Shown here: in pieces, positions 23,411 through 37,780 of the stretch
How the letters are laid out: each line of letters starts with the position of its first letter
How positions within the stretch are numbered: the first letter of the stretch is position 1
Origin: Argentina anserina
Taxonomy: Eukaryota; Streptophyta; Magnoliopsida; Rosales; Rosaceae
Assembly: GCF_933775445.1 (NCBI RefSeq)
Contig: NC_065873.1
Span: forward strand, 21,762,001-21,826,000
Reading direction: 5' to 3'
DNA: 64,000 nt
Position numbers and translations under genes: made by a program
The notes under the pieces: generated by a model
Database searches by the model: none
Seen by the model: the letters and a program-made list of their open reading frames with translations, nothing else
Told to the model about the DNA's origin: nothing

Positions 23411-24012
23411 CTAAGTTGCACGAACACGCCATTATAGTGGCGTATCGCGTGTCCGACACGGACACGCCGGACACGGCCCAATACGCGCCGGACACGCGAG
23501 TGTCCGAATCGGACACGCGAGTGTCCAAATCAGACACGCGGACACGCACCAACTCATAATAAAAGTGAAAGTGCTTATGGTGAGAATCGAACCTTGGTCA
23601 TCCAAGGCACTCAACAACTCATCAATCATTCCATCAGATTCAGTTTTTGTTATATTTATGTACACTTTAATATATATATATATATATAAGGAGAGAAACT
23701 CGTGATAAAAATAAGAATACTTGTGGTGAGATTCGAACATTGGTTATCCAAGGTACTTATCAAGTCCTTAGCCATTCTAACAAGTTATGTTTTCATCATT
23801 TTAATGCACATTTTGACATATATATACATCTAAAATTCTAAATACTTTCAAATTTATAAAATAATTTTTTAATAAATATATATATATATTAAAAAAAATA
23901 TTTAATTAACGTGTCCACCACGTGTCCGTATCCAAAAAAAATTCTATATGTCGTGTCTACGTATCGAATCGAGTCCAATACGGACACTCGTGTCCGTGTC
24001 CGTACTACTTAG
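23411..24012. mobile_element. hAT-like MITE with perfect 8-bp target duplication
   Basis: The 602-bp element is flanked by CTTCACTC on both sides (23403-23410 and 24013-24020). Its ends are inverted: CTAAGTTGCACGAACACG at the left and CTAAGTAGTACGGACACG reading inward from the right. Many GTGTCC/GGACAC motifs lie next to the ends, as in subterminal transposase-binding repeats. It has no coding capacity. Inside is a duplicated tRNA-like unit (separate entry). Confidence 0.88.
23560..23830 (-). repeat. Two SINE/tRNA-like units, 146 bp apart, inside the MITE
   Basis: The two units begin around 23560 and 23706 and align over about 120 bp. On the minus strand each contains a box-B-like motif (GGTTCGATTC in one, GTTCGAATC in the other) followed by CTCACCA. 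The right-hand unit also has a box-A-like TGGCTAAGGAC about 30 bases before box B. This is the promoter layout of tRNA-derived SINEs. It is not a functional tRNA, since no cloverleaf can be closed. Confidence 0.5.
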
Positions 24013-27000
24013 CTTCACTCTCTTTGGTCATCCCATTCCATTTTCAATTACCACTTTAAGGCTCCTGTTTGGTTAATATGAAATTATGCTATGAAAAATG
24101 AATTCATTTCAGTTTTTCATCTCTATGTGTTGTTTGGTTGTCATTTGATATTTGAATGGAAATAAAAAAAATGATTTGATTGAAAATTGACACCCTCTTA
24201 GAGTCTGAAATTAATTCTCTACCTAGTATTTTATTTTCATTTCAAACCATAAAGACTAATTTCCTCTTAAATTATATTTTATTTCTAAATAAATGAGTTT
24301 TAATGACAATTTTGATCAAATATTCCATTCTAATGACTTACCAAAATAATTCTACATTTTAGATTCCATATCTAACAAACACTCAGTATGTAATTAACAA
24401 AACCTTTTTTTATTCCATATAAGTATGGAAAAGAAATCAAATCTTTTCCATTTTCTCACATTCCATTTAAACAAATCGAACCTAAAAGTAAAAACTGAAA
24501 AACCAATATTTCTCTTTTCCATTCCATTTTTAATTCACGCCTCCTCACCTCTATATCTCCCTCCCTCGATTTGAACCTCTTCTCCGTGCTCAGATTAGCA
24601 TGAATCAAATTCACTGCATGTTTTTTTAAATGACACAAAGTCTTATATTAATAAAGAGATAAAGTATAAAAAAATATAAACACATTCCGCTTTTTACGGA
24701 CTATGATAAAAATGAACCATACAGAATAACTAAAAAACTTGAGACTTGAGTCTTAACTATCCCTATGTTGAATCTATGAGGAACAAAAGAACTATGACAG
24801 TAGTGCTAACTTATTCCAAAGCCAGAATGAACCGATCAAGCAAAAGCCACACTCATCAAGGGTATCCTTAGTAATCTTGGTCTCCACTTCCACCTGCTTG
24901 GCCTTTGGCTTTCCACCATCTTCCAAAGCTAACCTCCACTTCCACCCACAGTACAACATTGGGCTTATTAGTCAACCCCTTGGGCTGACCCACTCTTCAT
25001 TTATTGGTTGGTGAGACCATAACAACCCATCTTAGCAAGGCAGGTTGAGCTTCGCCTAGAAAGGTAGCTCCACCGCCGCCGCCTCCTCTGTGACTGTACA
25101 TTTGTACTCTAGTTTCTTTTTTAGAAGCATTTTTACTTTCTTATTTAGTTTTTTTAACCATTTATCCGCATTTCTCAACGAAGCTACTAAATACAAAATT
25201 AATCATATGAAACTCAAATGATACAAAGCATTCAATTCTTATGTGACACTTCCAAGTGTGATAGTTGTCTTAATTGTGACGTTTGACAACAAGTGTCAAG
25301 TGACACTCATATTCGAACGTGAGAATAATTTAGTACATTATGAGGCTCAGTTGTGTCTAGTGACAAACTGACAATGATAACCAGACAATTATCGGCCCAA
25401 CGTACTTCTTAGCCTCCTACCTCATTAATGTTATAATTGCGTCTCATAACTTTTCTTTTTCAATTGATTGTATTACTTTTTTTTTCTTTTTCAACATGTT
25501 TTTCATGAAACAAATTGTGCACGGGATAGATTAGTTCAATTTATTTGTAAGTCTTATCTTGATGATATTTGGTTAGAGGAGACTTATGTTATTATTCAGG
25601 ATATTCTATATGAGGATATGTGTAATAATGTTTTTGTATATAGGGGTTATGGCTCTATGTCTTCTCATCGTGAGATTTTATTTTTATTAAATAAATTGAG
25701 TTTTTTAGGGGCTTATTAAAAAAAAGGAACTTATTGCTCTTCGTAATATATTTTCGATTCTAACTTTTTCTAATCACAGACTAAACCTCCTTGAATCGTA
25801 CATCATTAGACTTATATAAATACATGAACGCACGAGCCAATTCTAATGTTACACAAACTTATCTCCCTTTTTTCTTAAGCTGTTTAGAAAACCAAATGAG
25901 ATCCAGGATGCTCGTATGAGAAAAAAGAGCCCTTGATGAGCCCTTTACCCTTTTCGACGCTCATCTAGTCATCTTCTCACTTGGCAGCTTATACGAAAAA
26001 CACTTCTTTAGTTTCTTCTAATCCACGAAACAGAGAAACAAACAATATGAGGAATAATTCATACTAATAAATGAGATAATAGGGATAGCTCGGTGTGTGA
26101 GATCTTCCATATAATGCTCAAGTCAGTGTGGTCCTTTTGCCTAATGTTGATATCTTTTGTTTTCTCCTCTTAATGTAGTTTTTATTCTTCTAACAAATTC
26201 CCCTCCAAATTGAATACACTCTTCATCTGAATTGACCTAAGTTTGTCTAAAAAAATGTATGTAACATGTGACGTCGATCCTGATGTATTCGCCTAGGTTC
26301 GGACTTAGCATGATTAGAGCCTTCTAACTATTAGGGGTGATGGAATTCGTGGACACCAAGCAAAATGAGTTGGAACAACGTACGTAAGGATCAATGCATG
26401 TGGGGAAGGATAACATGCATCAAATAAATTGATTTGTCTTTTATTTGGAAATAGGAAGTCGTATACAATTGTGTTCTCACAATTTAGGGTATGGGGGGAC
26501 CATTAGCTCATATGATATGTTTTCATGCTTAGGATGTAATATGGTTGGTTCAATTAATCTGATTCTATTAACTTCACATCAGTGTACGTCAATGGCATAG
26601 TACTGTCTATTTATGATTGAATATCGATGTAGAAATATTCGATATGAATATATTCAAATCCAACTAACTAGAATAATAGAACATATTCATGAACCATGTT
26701 GCCTAAAGTATATACTTCATCAATCTTATTTATTCGCTTATTATTATTATTATTTTGGGTAGTGAGATATCATATATTACTTCAACTCAAGGAACAAACA
26801 CAAATCCAAAAGGATCTAAGGGGAAGAAATACATGAACAAACAGCAAACAGTACAATAAAATCCAAGATTCCTACAATCCTCAAACCAGGAGCAGACCCA
26901 TGGGGTGGGATAAAGACGTCGCCACCGTACTCCAAGCCCGGTCATGACACAGAAACGTCACCAGATATGTCGTCGAGAAATTGCAACAAATTCATCCAAC

Positions 27001-28585
27001 ACATAAAGAGCAACACAAGTTCCATCTAGAAAAGCTCTAAAACCCAAATCTCTAAACCATACAAAACATCCTCGTAGAGTAACACAAGAGAAGAAAAACA
27101 AAAGAGATCTACAGAGGGATCAAAGGGACATGCAATACATGATTGAATAGACCTTTTTTGCACTACCGCATTCATCGGGTTTACGTGCTCTAACGGATAA
27201 ACCCCGTTTAAAATCTCAATAGAAACATCTTCTGAATCGGGGACCCAAATGATCATTGAACAATCCATAACGTTGACAGACCAAATGATGGTTAAACGAA
27301 CCATGAGGTTGATTGAGACGGCTTGAGAGGATGTGCATCTAAAACATGAAAAATTAGAGATTTTGGAACTAGATTACAGTCACCACACGGTTTTATTAAA
27401 GGCTTTCCATAATGAGAGCATTATGACATGATTTGTTTCCACCTTTTTCTGTTTGTAAGTCTAGAGAGGACGTCCACCTATGAAGATTTATTGAATAATT
27501 TAAGACTTCAATATATAATGAAAATTGGTGGGGTTCAAACCTAAATTCTTACAAACTCGACCGGTAAATAAAGTTCACATATTAGAAACTGTGATATTTG
27601 GAGATATTAAAAACGAAACTAATGACCGACATTTACTAAGCTCCTTCATTGTGAAATATAATCAACTTAATTACCAATAGGAATGAGTGAAGTACCTAAT
27701 TGATTGATTAAGAACATAAGCATTCAACTACTGGCTGGACCAATTATTTGTCGCCTGGACCAATTTGTTGGACTGTATATTTAATACATGGCTGGTGTTT
27801 TTTTTTTCAATTAAGGCTATGTATGGCCATGTTATGGGATTAAATTTTTAAATAATCTGACTAAGGTGTTTGTTGAATAAACTTATTTCCTAAGTTCACG
27901 AAATCCAATACAACTTTTAGATAAATTATGAAAGCTACAAAATGGAGATTTTAGAAGTTGTTGCTGATTAAATATGCAAACGCAAATTTTTTTGATCTCA
28001 ACTCGGGGCCAAACTGGGTCTTAAATCACATGGGTGGACTATATTTGCTTTATGAATCGACACATAAACCAACTTTGGTGTATTGTAATAAAGACATGTT
28101 TACTTGCTCGGAATAGATTTTATTAAGAATAAGTTGTTAAAAGAATAAGTGATGTAATATAATTAGTAGATGATTTTGAATTCCATCAAGCGTTTATTTA
28201 CCGTATAAAATTAGAATTAAGAATTGAATTAATTATGGTTTGATTGCTAAAATAAACATAAACTCTCATTGTAAACTTATATATTGATATATATATATAT
28301 ATATTATAATCATGATGTTACATATTAACATCAGCTTCCTTCGTATCTCTTTTGTGTCAAAATTTGTCAAAATTATTTTTGTATTTTTTTAAGCTAAGAA
28401 AGTTACAAGGGTTAGACAACAAAAGTAAACATATTTCTCATCTTTTTTTTTGGAAAATATATTATATTAATAGATTGTATTATCAGAAGAAATATCGATA
28501 CTGGATGTTTCAATCACAATCTCACCTTCAATTTTCAATTTTGGGTTGTTAAAAATTCAATTTATGACAGAGAGGCAGGATCTAC
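24013..28585. other. Gene-poor, transposon-derived region
   Basis: About 4.5 kb without a supported gene. The stretch 24058-24487 starts CTCCTGTTTGGTTAATATG and ends with a loosely inverted match, as in decayed MITEs. At about 25490-25730 a plus-strand frame reads HVFHETNCARDRLVQF followed by YLDDIWLEETY, which resembles the end of a LINE RNase H domain and is followed by an A-rich run. TA microsatellites occur at about 28278-28305. Ordinary AT-rich filler otherwise. Confidence 0.45.
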
Positions 28586-29919
28586 TAGGGCTGGCAAAAA
28601 TGAGCCAAACAAAACCGAACAAACCATTACCAGCCGAACCAACTAAGTTGGTTACCAAGTATATTGGTAACCGATACTTCGGTACGGTAGTACCGAACCA
28701 ACTTCCATAAGTTGGCACGGTAACGGTAATGATTTTGACGAAAGTTGGTAATACCGTACCAACCGAGATTTTTATATTTAATTATTTATTTTTTAATTTA
28801 TTATTACATATATTGATCTTAGCCATTGATATATCCAAACACAATCTCAACCCTCGAACATTTCAGCCCTACTCCTAAGTCCCAAGTTCAAACTCGTATT
28901 CTTGTCTGCCGCATCTATCATTCTATCCCCATTTTGAAACTTTACCTCTCTTCTTCCCCATTTCAACGATTTCACACCTTCACAAATCTTTCTCACACAG
29001 ACACAGTCACACTCACCCACCCTATCTTAATACCACACAGCCCACAATTGCCGACTTGCGCGCCTCATTCTCGTCGAAGACTCGAACACCCAGCCCTAGT
29101 GAAGACGTAAACTCTTGAACTGGATGAGAGAGACAAAGACTCATTCTCCATTTCTCAATATCAGGGCTGAGGTAAACTGAATCGATCCCTCATTCTCTTT
29201 CAATTTGTGAACCTGAAACTTGCCCAACCTCTTCCCTTGATTCGAGCAAGTTTGATTGCGTATCTGTAGTTGCATCAACAATCTAATTACATTCATTGAT
29301 TTCATTCAAGCAAGTTGTTTTGATTGCATTTCTGTTTCTGTTGTTGCATCCATGATCCATTTATCTTCATTATAATCAATTTGAAATTCATTGAGTGGTA
29401 TGATGCGTTGTGGGTATGAATATATGCATTTATCTTGCATCAATATCTTTGCAGGTCCTCCTGGCTAGGAGATCATAACCTTTTTGTCTTTCCCAAATCT
29501 ATTCGTCAACTGTTGCTGGTCGTATCCTCGTGCTTGTCAGAAGAGGAAGATAATATGCTTGAATCAAATTTCAGGTAACATTGCTAAACTGCAACCAAAT
29601 ATATATACTCTTGTAGCAATATTTGTTAGCAAAATTCGATTTCATTTTGTTGGATATGTAATCGTATTATTGTATGAACTATGAAGTTTGTTTAAATTTC
29701 TTTTGTCAGCAGAGAAATTAGGGTTGGGTCTTAGACTTAATTGGGCTGATATTATATCTTGGTAAAAGTACATTACCAACTGAAAATATCGGTATACCGA
29801 AAACTTGATACATAGGCTTAAGTAGTCAGTAATGGTACAAATTTTCTCATTACCAATTACAATTGGTTGGTAAATGGTAATAACAAAAACGAATTAGTAA
29901 TGTACTGAACCCAGCCATA
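28586..29919. mobile_element. hAT-like element with perfect 8-bp target duplication GGATCTAC
   Basis: This 1334-bp segment is bracketed by GGATCTAC (28578-28585 and 29920-29927). Ends are TAGGGCTGGCA on the left and, reading inward, TATGGCTGGGT on the right. Subterminal regions are full of TTGGTAAC, GGTACGG and ACCGAAC motifs in both orientations. The interior resembles the untranslated first exon and first intron of a gene: a GAG|GTAAACTGAA donor near 29171 and a TTTGCAG acceptor near 29455. I find no transposase domain, so it is likely an internally deleted, non-autonomous derivative. Confidence 0.85.
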
Positions 29920-29927
29920 GGATCTAC

Positions 29928-31464
<1,537 letters not shown>

Positions 31465-34400
31465 ATGGCGCCCTCTTGGATCACGTCCACCTCGTGTTCG
31501 TCATCCCTCATTCTCTCCCATGACGGCACGTCAGCTCCGGTCGTCTTCCAATGGCTGCGATTCATCTTCCTCTCCCCGTGTCCCCAGAGAGCTCTGTTAT
31601 CCTCCATTGATGCTCTTTTCCTCCTCACCCTCATCGCCTTCTCAGTCCAAAAGCTCTACTCCAGGCTCAACGGCCGACGTGGAACTTCGGAGCTCGAGAA
31701 GCCGTTGGTCTCCAACAGCAGAGCTGGACGCGCCGGAACAACGCTGTGCTTCAAGCTCTCGCTGACTGTGAGCCTCTTCTTGACGCTGTGTTACACCATT
31801 GTGTGCATTCTAGTGTTTACGAGAAGAAGTCGTACTGATTCGCCATGGAAGCTCATAGAAGGGTTGTTCTGGGTAACTCAAGCAGTAACTCACGGAGTTA
31901 TTACTGTGCTAGTGGCGCATGAGAAGAGATTCGAAGCTGTTAAGCACCCGATTTCGCTTCGGATTTACTGGGTGGCTAATTTCGTAGCTGTTGCTCTGTT
32001 TACAGCTTCTGCAGTGACTCGTTTGGTTAACGATGAAGGAGTTCTGAGATTGGATGACGTGGTTTCCATTGCGTCTTTGCCTTTAACGGTTGTTCTGGCT
32101 GTTGTGGCGGTTAGAGGATCCACTGGGATTAGAGTCATGAGTGGAGAAGAGACTGTATTGTATGATCCGTTACTGAGCAAAGCCAATGTGACTGGCTTTG
32201 CATCTGCTTCGTTTATTAACAAAACGTTCTGGATTTGGATGAATCCTCTGCTGAGTAAAGGGTACAAATCACCGCTTAAGGTAGATGAAGTTCCGACGCT
32301 TGCGCCGGAGCACAGAGCAGAGAGAATGTCGGTGATTTTCGAAGCAAACTGGCCTAAACCGGAGGAGAAGTCAGAGCATCCGGTTCGAACCGCATTGCTG
32401 CGGTGCTTCTGGAGGGAAATTGCCTTCACAGCTAGTCTTGCGGTGATCAGGCTGTGTGTAATGTATGTGGGGCCTGTGCTGATTCAGAGCTTTGTGGATT
32501 TCACTGCCGGGAAGGGAAGCTCGGCTTTTGAGGGGTACTACCTGGTGTTGATTCTCTTATGTGCTAAGTTTGTTGAGGTGTTGAGCACTCATCAGTTCAA
32601 TTTCAACTCACAAAAACTGGGGATGCTTATTAGATCGACTCTCATTACTTCTTTGTACAAGAAGGGCCTGCGGCTGACGTGCTCGGCGCGGCAAGCTCAT
32701 GGTGTTGGACAGATTGTGAATTACATGGCTGTTGATGCTCAGCAGCTCTCTGACATGATGCTGCAGCTTCATGCTATATGGATGATGCCGGTGCAGCTCA
32801 CCATTGCTTTAGTCCTGCTGTACAACTGCCTCGGCGCAGCAGTGATCACTGCAGTGATAGGGATCATCTGTGTGCTTGTGTTTGTGGTGTTTGGAACGAG
32901 GAGGAATAATAGGTTTCAGTTCAATCTGATGAAGCAGAGGGACTCGAGGATGAAGGCGACGAATGAGATGCTTAACTACATGAGGGTGATCAAGTTCCAG
33001 GCTTGGGAGGAACATTTCAACATGAGGATTCAGACTTTTCGTGAGTCGGAGTTTAGCTGGCTGACCAAGTTCATGTACTCCATCTCGGCTAATGTTGTTG
33101 TCATGTGGTGCACTCCCATAGTTATATCAACTCTCACATTTGCCACTGCCTTGTTTTTGGGTGTCAAACTTGATGCTGGGACTGTGTTCACTACCACAAC
33201 CATATTCAAAATCCTGCAGGAGCCTATTAGGACTTTCCCACAATCTATGATCTCGATCTCTCAAGCTATGATCTCGCTTGGGAGGTTGGACCGGTACATG
33301 AGTAGTAGGGAACTGGTGGAGGGTTCGGTTGAGAGAGAAGACGGTTGTGACAGTAGAGTTGCTGTGGAGGTTAAGAATGGTGCATTTAGCTGGGATGATG
33401 AAAGCAATGAAGAAGTTTTGAAGCATATAAACTTGACTGTCAACAAAGGCGAGCTAACTGCGATTGTTGGGACAGTAGGATCTGGAAAGTCTTCACTGCT
33501 GGCCTCAATCCTTGGGGAGATGCACAAATTATCTGGAAAGGTATGCATATATGAATAGCTTTAGAAATGTCTTTTAGAATTTGGAGGTACTTGTTGAACT
33601 AAGAAGCATTCTTCAATGACAGGTAAAAGTTTGCGGGACAACTGCCTATGTGGCTCAGACATCATGGATTCAGAATGGGACAATTGAAGAAAACATCCTA
33701 TTTGGTTTGCCAATGGATAGGGCGAGATACCAGGAAGTTATGAGGGTATGCTGCCTGGAGAAGGACATGGAAATGATGGAGTATGGAGATCAAACCGAGA
33801 TAGGAGAGCGTGGCATCAACCTTAGTGGTGGACAGAAACAGAGAATACAGCTCGCCAGGGCAGTATACCAGGACTGTGACATATATCTTCTTGATGATGT
33901 CTTCAGTGCTGTTGATGCTCATACCGGATCAGAAATATTCAAGGTAACTTCACTAGAGATATTCTTCTACATGTTCTGAACGACTGAACCTGATGTTTAC
34001 TATGGTTTTTTGCATTGAACTGGATCTTTGATCTCATCATTTTCGTTTATATGCTTCTTTTACAGGAATGTGTGCGTGGAGCGCTTAAGAACAAGACGAT
34101 TTTACTTGTAACCCATCAAGTTGACTTCTTGCACAATGTTGATCTTATTGTTGTAAGTAGTCAGATCATTCTTTTCTAATTTCTTTGTCTGTTTAACTAC
34201 TTGAATAAACTATTATTTGAATTTACATGTATAATCTATCAGGTCATGAGAGAGGGAATGATAGTACAAGCCGGAAAGTACAATGATTTGCTAAGCCTTG
34301 ATTTCAAAGCACTTGTAGTTGCACACGAAAGCTCCATGGAGCTTGTAGAAATGAGCACAGCTATGCCTGGTGAAAGTACTTCTCCCAAACCACAGATATC

Positions 34401-37055
34401 TAGGCAATCATCTTCAAAGCATGGAGATGCCAATGGCGGGCTGGATGAACCCAAGTCCAAAGAAGGAACATCTAAGCTCATCAAAGAAGAGGAGAAAGAA
34501 TCAGGCAAAGTCAGCTTGCAGAACTACAAAACCTACTGCACAGAGGCGTATGGATGGTGGGGTGTGGTGCTAGTGTTGTCTTTCTCTCTTTTGTGGCAGG
34601 GATCACTAATGGCCGGGGACTATTGGCTAGCCTATGAAACTTCAGAAAAGCGAGCAGTGTCATTTGATCCTTCTGTCTTCATTAATGTCTATGCTATTAT
34701 CGCAGCTGTTTCATTTGTCCTCGTATTACTGAGAGCATTTACTGTGACAATTGTGGGACTTACAACGGCTCAAGTTTTCTTCAAGCAAATTCTTCACAGC
34801 ATTCTCCATGCCCCCATGTCATTTTTCGATACTACACCTTCTGGAAGAATTTTGAGTAGGGTAAGAACTAATACCTGTTCTCTTTTTAATCAAATTTCAT
34901 GGTGTATTCTCTTGCTAATATATGGATTTATTCCCCAACAGGCATCTACTGATCAGACAAACGTCGACTTGTTTCTTCCCTTCATTTTGGGCATCACCGT
35001 TGCTATGTATATCACTGTGCTCAGTATCTTTATTGTCGTATGTCAAAACTCGTGGCCAACAATCTTTTTACTGATACCACTGCTTTGGCTTAATATCTGG
35101 TACCGGGTATGTTCATTCAGATTATTCTCTTGTTAACATTATCAGCGTAAAAACAACATAATGCATTATTGCAGATACAAGTGATTGCAGAAAGGTCAAA
35201 CTAGAAGGCAAATCTTTTTGTAATGATAAAAACATCTGTCAGTTGGATATATGTACTAATTATTATTGTGCTATTTTGATTATAGGGTTACTATCTTGCA
35301 TCATCTCGTGAATTAACTCGACTTGATTCAATCACGAAAGCGCCTGTTATCCATCATTTCTCAGAAAGCATATCCGGAGTTATGACAATCCGATCTTTCA
35401 GAAACCAGAACAAGTTTACCGAGGAAAATGTTAGGAGAGTGAATGACAACTTGCGTATGGATTTCCACAATAATGGATCCAATGAGTGGTTGGGATTCCG
35501 TCTAGAACTTCTTGGGAGCTTAATTCTCTGCATTTCTACTTTGTTCATGATCTTGCTGCCAAGCAGTATAGTAAAGCCAGGTACCTAAATCTTCCTTTCA
35601 TTTTTCTTGTGCCAATAGTTGATAATATTTGCCGTAAGTACCCTTATTTTAACATAGCTTCTTATTTCTCTATGATGCAGAGAACATTGGCTTATCACTC
35701 TCCTATGGATTATCCCTCAATGGTGTACTATTTTGGGCCATATACATGAGCTGCTTTGTCGAAAATAGGATGGTATCAGTTGAGAGAATAAAGCAGTTCT
35801 GTAACATTCCATCAGAAGCAGCATGGAAGATAGTAGATCGTATCCCTCCTACGAATTGGCCAACTCATGGAAACATTGAGCTGAAAGACTTGCAGGTAAA
35901 ATCACATTTCTTTATATAGGCAGCTAAGTGGTTAGATGAATGCATTACTTTGTCACACGCTAAGCTGGCTTTGTCAAGTAGTTTGTTCCGTTTAGATTAT
36001 TATTTAAATATTTTGGTGAGCAGGTCAGATATCGTCCAAATACTCCCTTGGTTCTCAAAGGCATTAGTCTGAGCATTAATGGGGGTGAGAAGGTTGGTAT
36101 TGTTGGTCGAACTGGGAGTGGGAAATCCACTTTAATTCAGGTGTTCTTTAGGCTGGTGGAACCTTCAGCGGGAAAGATTATCATTGATGGCATCGACATA
36201 TGCACTGTAGGCCTTCATGATCTCCGGTCTAGCTTTGGGATCATTCCTCAAGAACCTGTCCTTTTTGAAGGAACTGTCAGAAGCAACATTGATCCAATTG
36301 GGGTGTATTCAGATGAAGAGATCTGGAAGGTAACTTGAAGATTGCTGGATGCTTATTATTTCATCATTCACTCTCTTAGATAAAATACTGTGTGCTTATT
36401 TTGCATCAATGTTTTTGTTTCCTTGTAGAGCTTGGAGCGGTGCCGACTTAAAGATGTCGTTGCTGCGAAACCTGGAAAACTCGATGCTTTAGGTATGTGG
36501 CTCTCACCTAACAAATGATCCTTGCACAATATAGTTGTTAGTACTGAACAATTTCATTGATTTAAATTCAACAGTGGCTGATGATGGAGATAATTGGAGC
36601 GTGGGGCAAAGACAGCTTCTTTGTTTGGGACGAGTTATGTTAAAGCGCAGCAGGCTGTTGTTTATGGATGAGGCCACAGCTTCTGTTGATTCACAGACGG
36701 ACGCTGCGATACAAAAGATCATAAGAGAGGACTTCGCTGCATGTACAATCATCAGCATTGCTCACAGAATACCAACAGTGATGGATTGCAATAGAGTTTT
36801 GGTAGTAGATGCAGGTGAGTTTGATTGATAATCTTCAGTGTCATGCTTGGCTTTGCTAGTTTGCTTTTTTTTGAGGATACGTACCAACAGCTTTACAATG
36901 AAGTTTCTAAATTCAAGGTTTCAAATGATTCATGTGTTTATGTTTTTCTAACAGGGAGGGCTAAAGAGTTTGATTCTCCATCACACCTACTCGAGAGGCC
37001 TTCACTGTTTGGGGCATTGGTTCAGGAGTATGCCAACCGCTCTGAAGGAATTTAA
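31465..37055 (+). CDS. ABCC4: ABC transporter, subfamily C (MRP type), ABCC4/ABCC14-like
   Basis: Full-length multidrug-resistance-type exporter, 1495 residues, usual for plant ABCCs. Eleven exons: 31465-33540, 33623-33943, 34066-34152, 34243-34860, 34942-35106, 35286-35580, 35681-35895, 36024-36329, 36429-36492, 36575-36814, 36955-37055. Domain order: hydrophobic N-terminal TMD0 ([19 protein letters not shown]), TMD1 from about residue 300, NBD1 with Walker [12 protein letters not shown], signature [14 protein letters not shown] and Walker [14 protein letters not shown], then TMD2, and NBD2 with [12 protein letters not shown] and [12 protein letters not shown]. The NBD2 signature is the degenerate NWSVGQRQ seen in this subfamily. 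Both ATPase sites look intact. It is expected in the plasma membrane or tonoplast; the substrate (folates are reported for ABCC4) cannot be read here. The closest recalled matches are Arabidopsis ABCC4 and ABCC14, which I cannot separate. Confidence 0.95.
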
Positions 37056-37780
37056 GCAATAAGAACTCTGCATCTCTCGGTTTTCTGTTGCTGATTCAAG
37101 TGGCTGCATTGATACAGATATTGGCAAATTTTCAACATCACTGCCTGCAATTCTGCTAGAAGACCAACATTTTTCTTTGAAATATCAACAAAAAAAGAAA
37201 GTTCAAGTGAAATATTTCAGTAGTGTATTTTGAGTAGATTGCAATTAAGATTAGAAAAACATAAACATGTTCTGGACCGTTTGTTACCTAGCAGGAGTAG
37301 GATCATGAATGAAATGCTTCTAGGTTAAAGACCTGATATCAATAGATTTATGTCGTTTACATGACTTCCAAGCAATTGAATTAATAATTTCGGCTTTAGC
37401 GTATGAATATCAATAAAGTTTTGTATTCAAAATAAAATTAAGGAGATGACATAAACGAAAAGAAAGAGAAAAACCTAAAAATTCTACAAATGTTGATCTA
37501 ACAACACATCAAATAGATTGATTGGTATATACGATAGATAAACTCTATATACAATCATACTACCTCCGTATCGAACCAATTATTTCTAGCTCGAGCTAGT
37601 ATACAAATACTGAAGACCAACCCCCCAACCCCTAGAAAAAGAAAAAGAAAAAGAATAAAAAAGAAGGGAGAATATTAAAACGCAGCGTTTAGAGGCGATC
37701 TACTTACTAGTAGAGGACGCGGCGTCTAAAACCCCGAATCATAAACCCTAGATCCTCTCGCTGCCGCCAAACCCAGAGAG
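37056..37780. other. ABCC 3' flank and NOP16 promoter
   Basis: The first part is ABCC 3' UTR. The last 100 bp, with an AAACCCTAG element near 37744, form the NOP16 5' UTR and promoter; such telo-box-like motifs are typical of plant ribosome-biogenesis genes. No gene in between. Confidence 0.55.

Noticed and set aside
23560..23830. True tRNA gene
   Set aside because: Only A/B-box-like motifs exist; no acceptor stem or anticodon arm can be formed.
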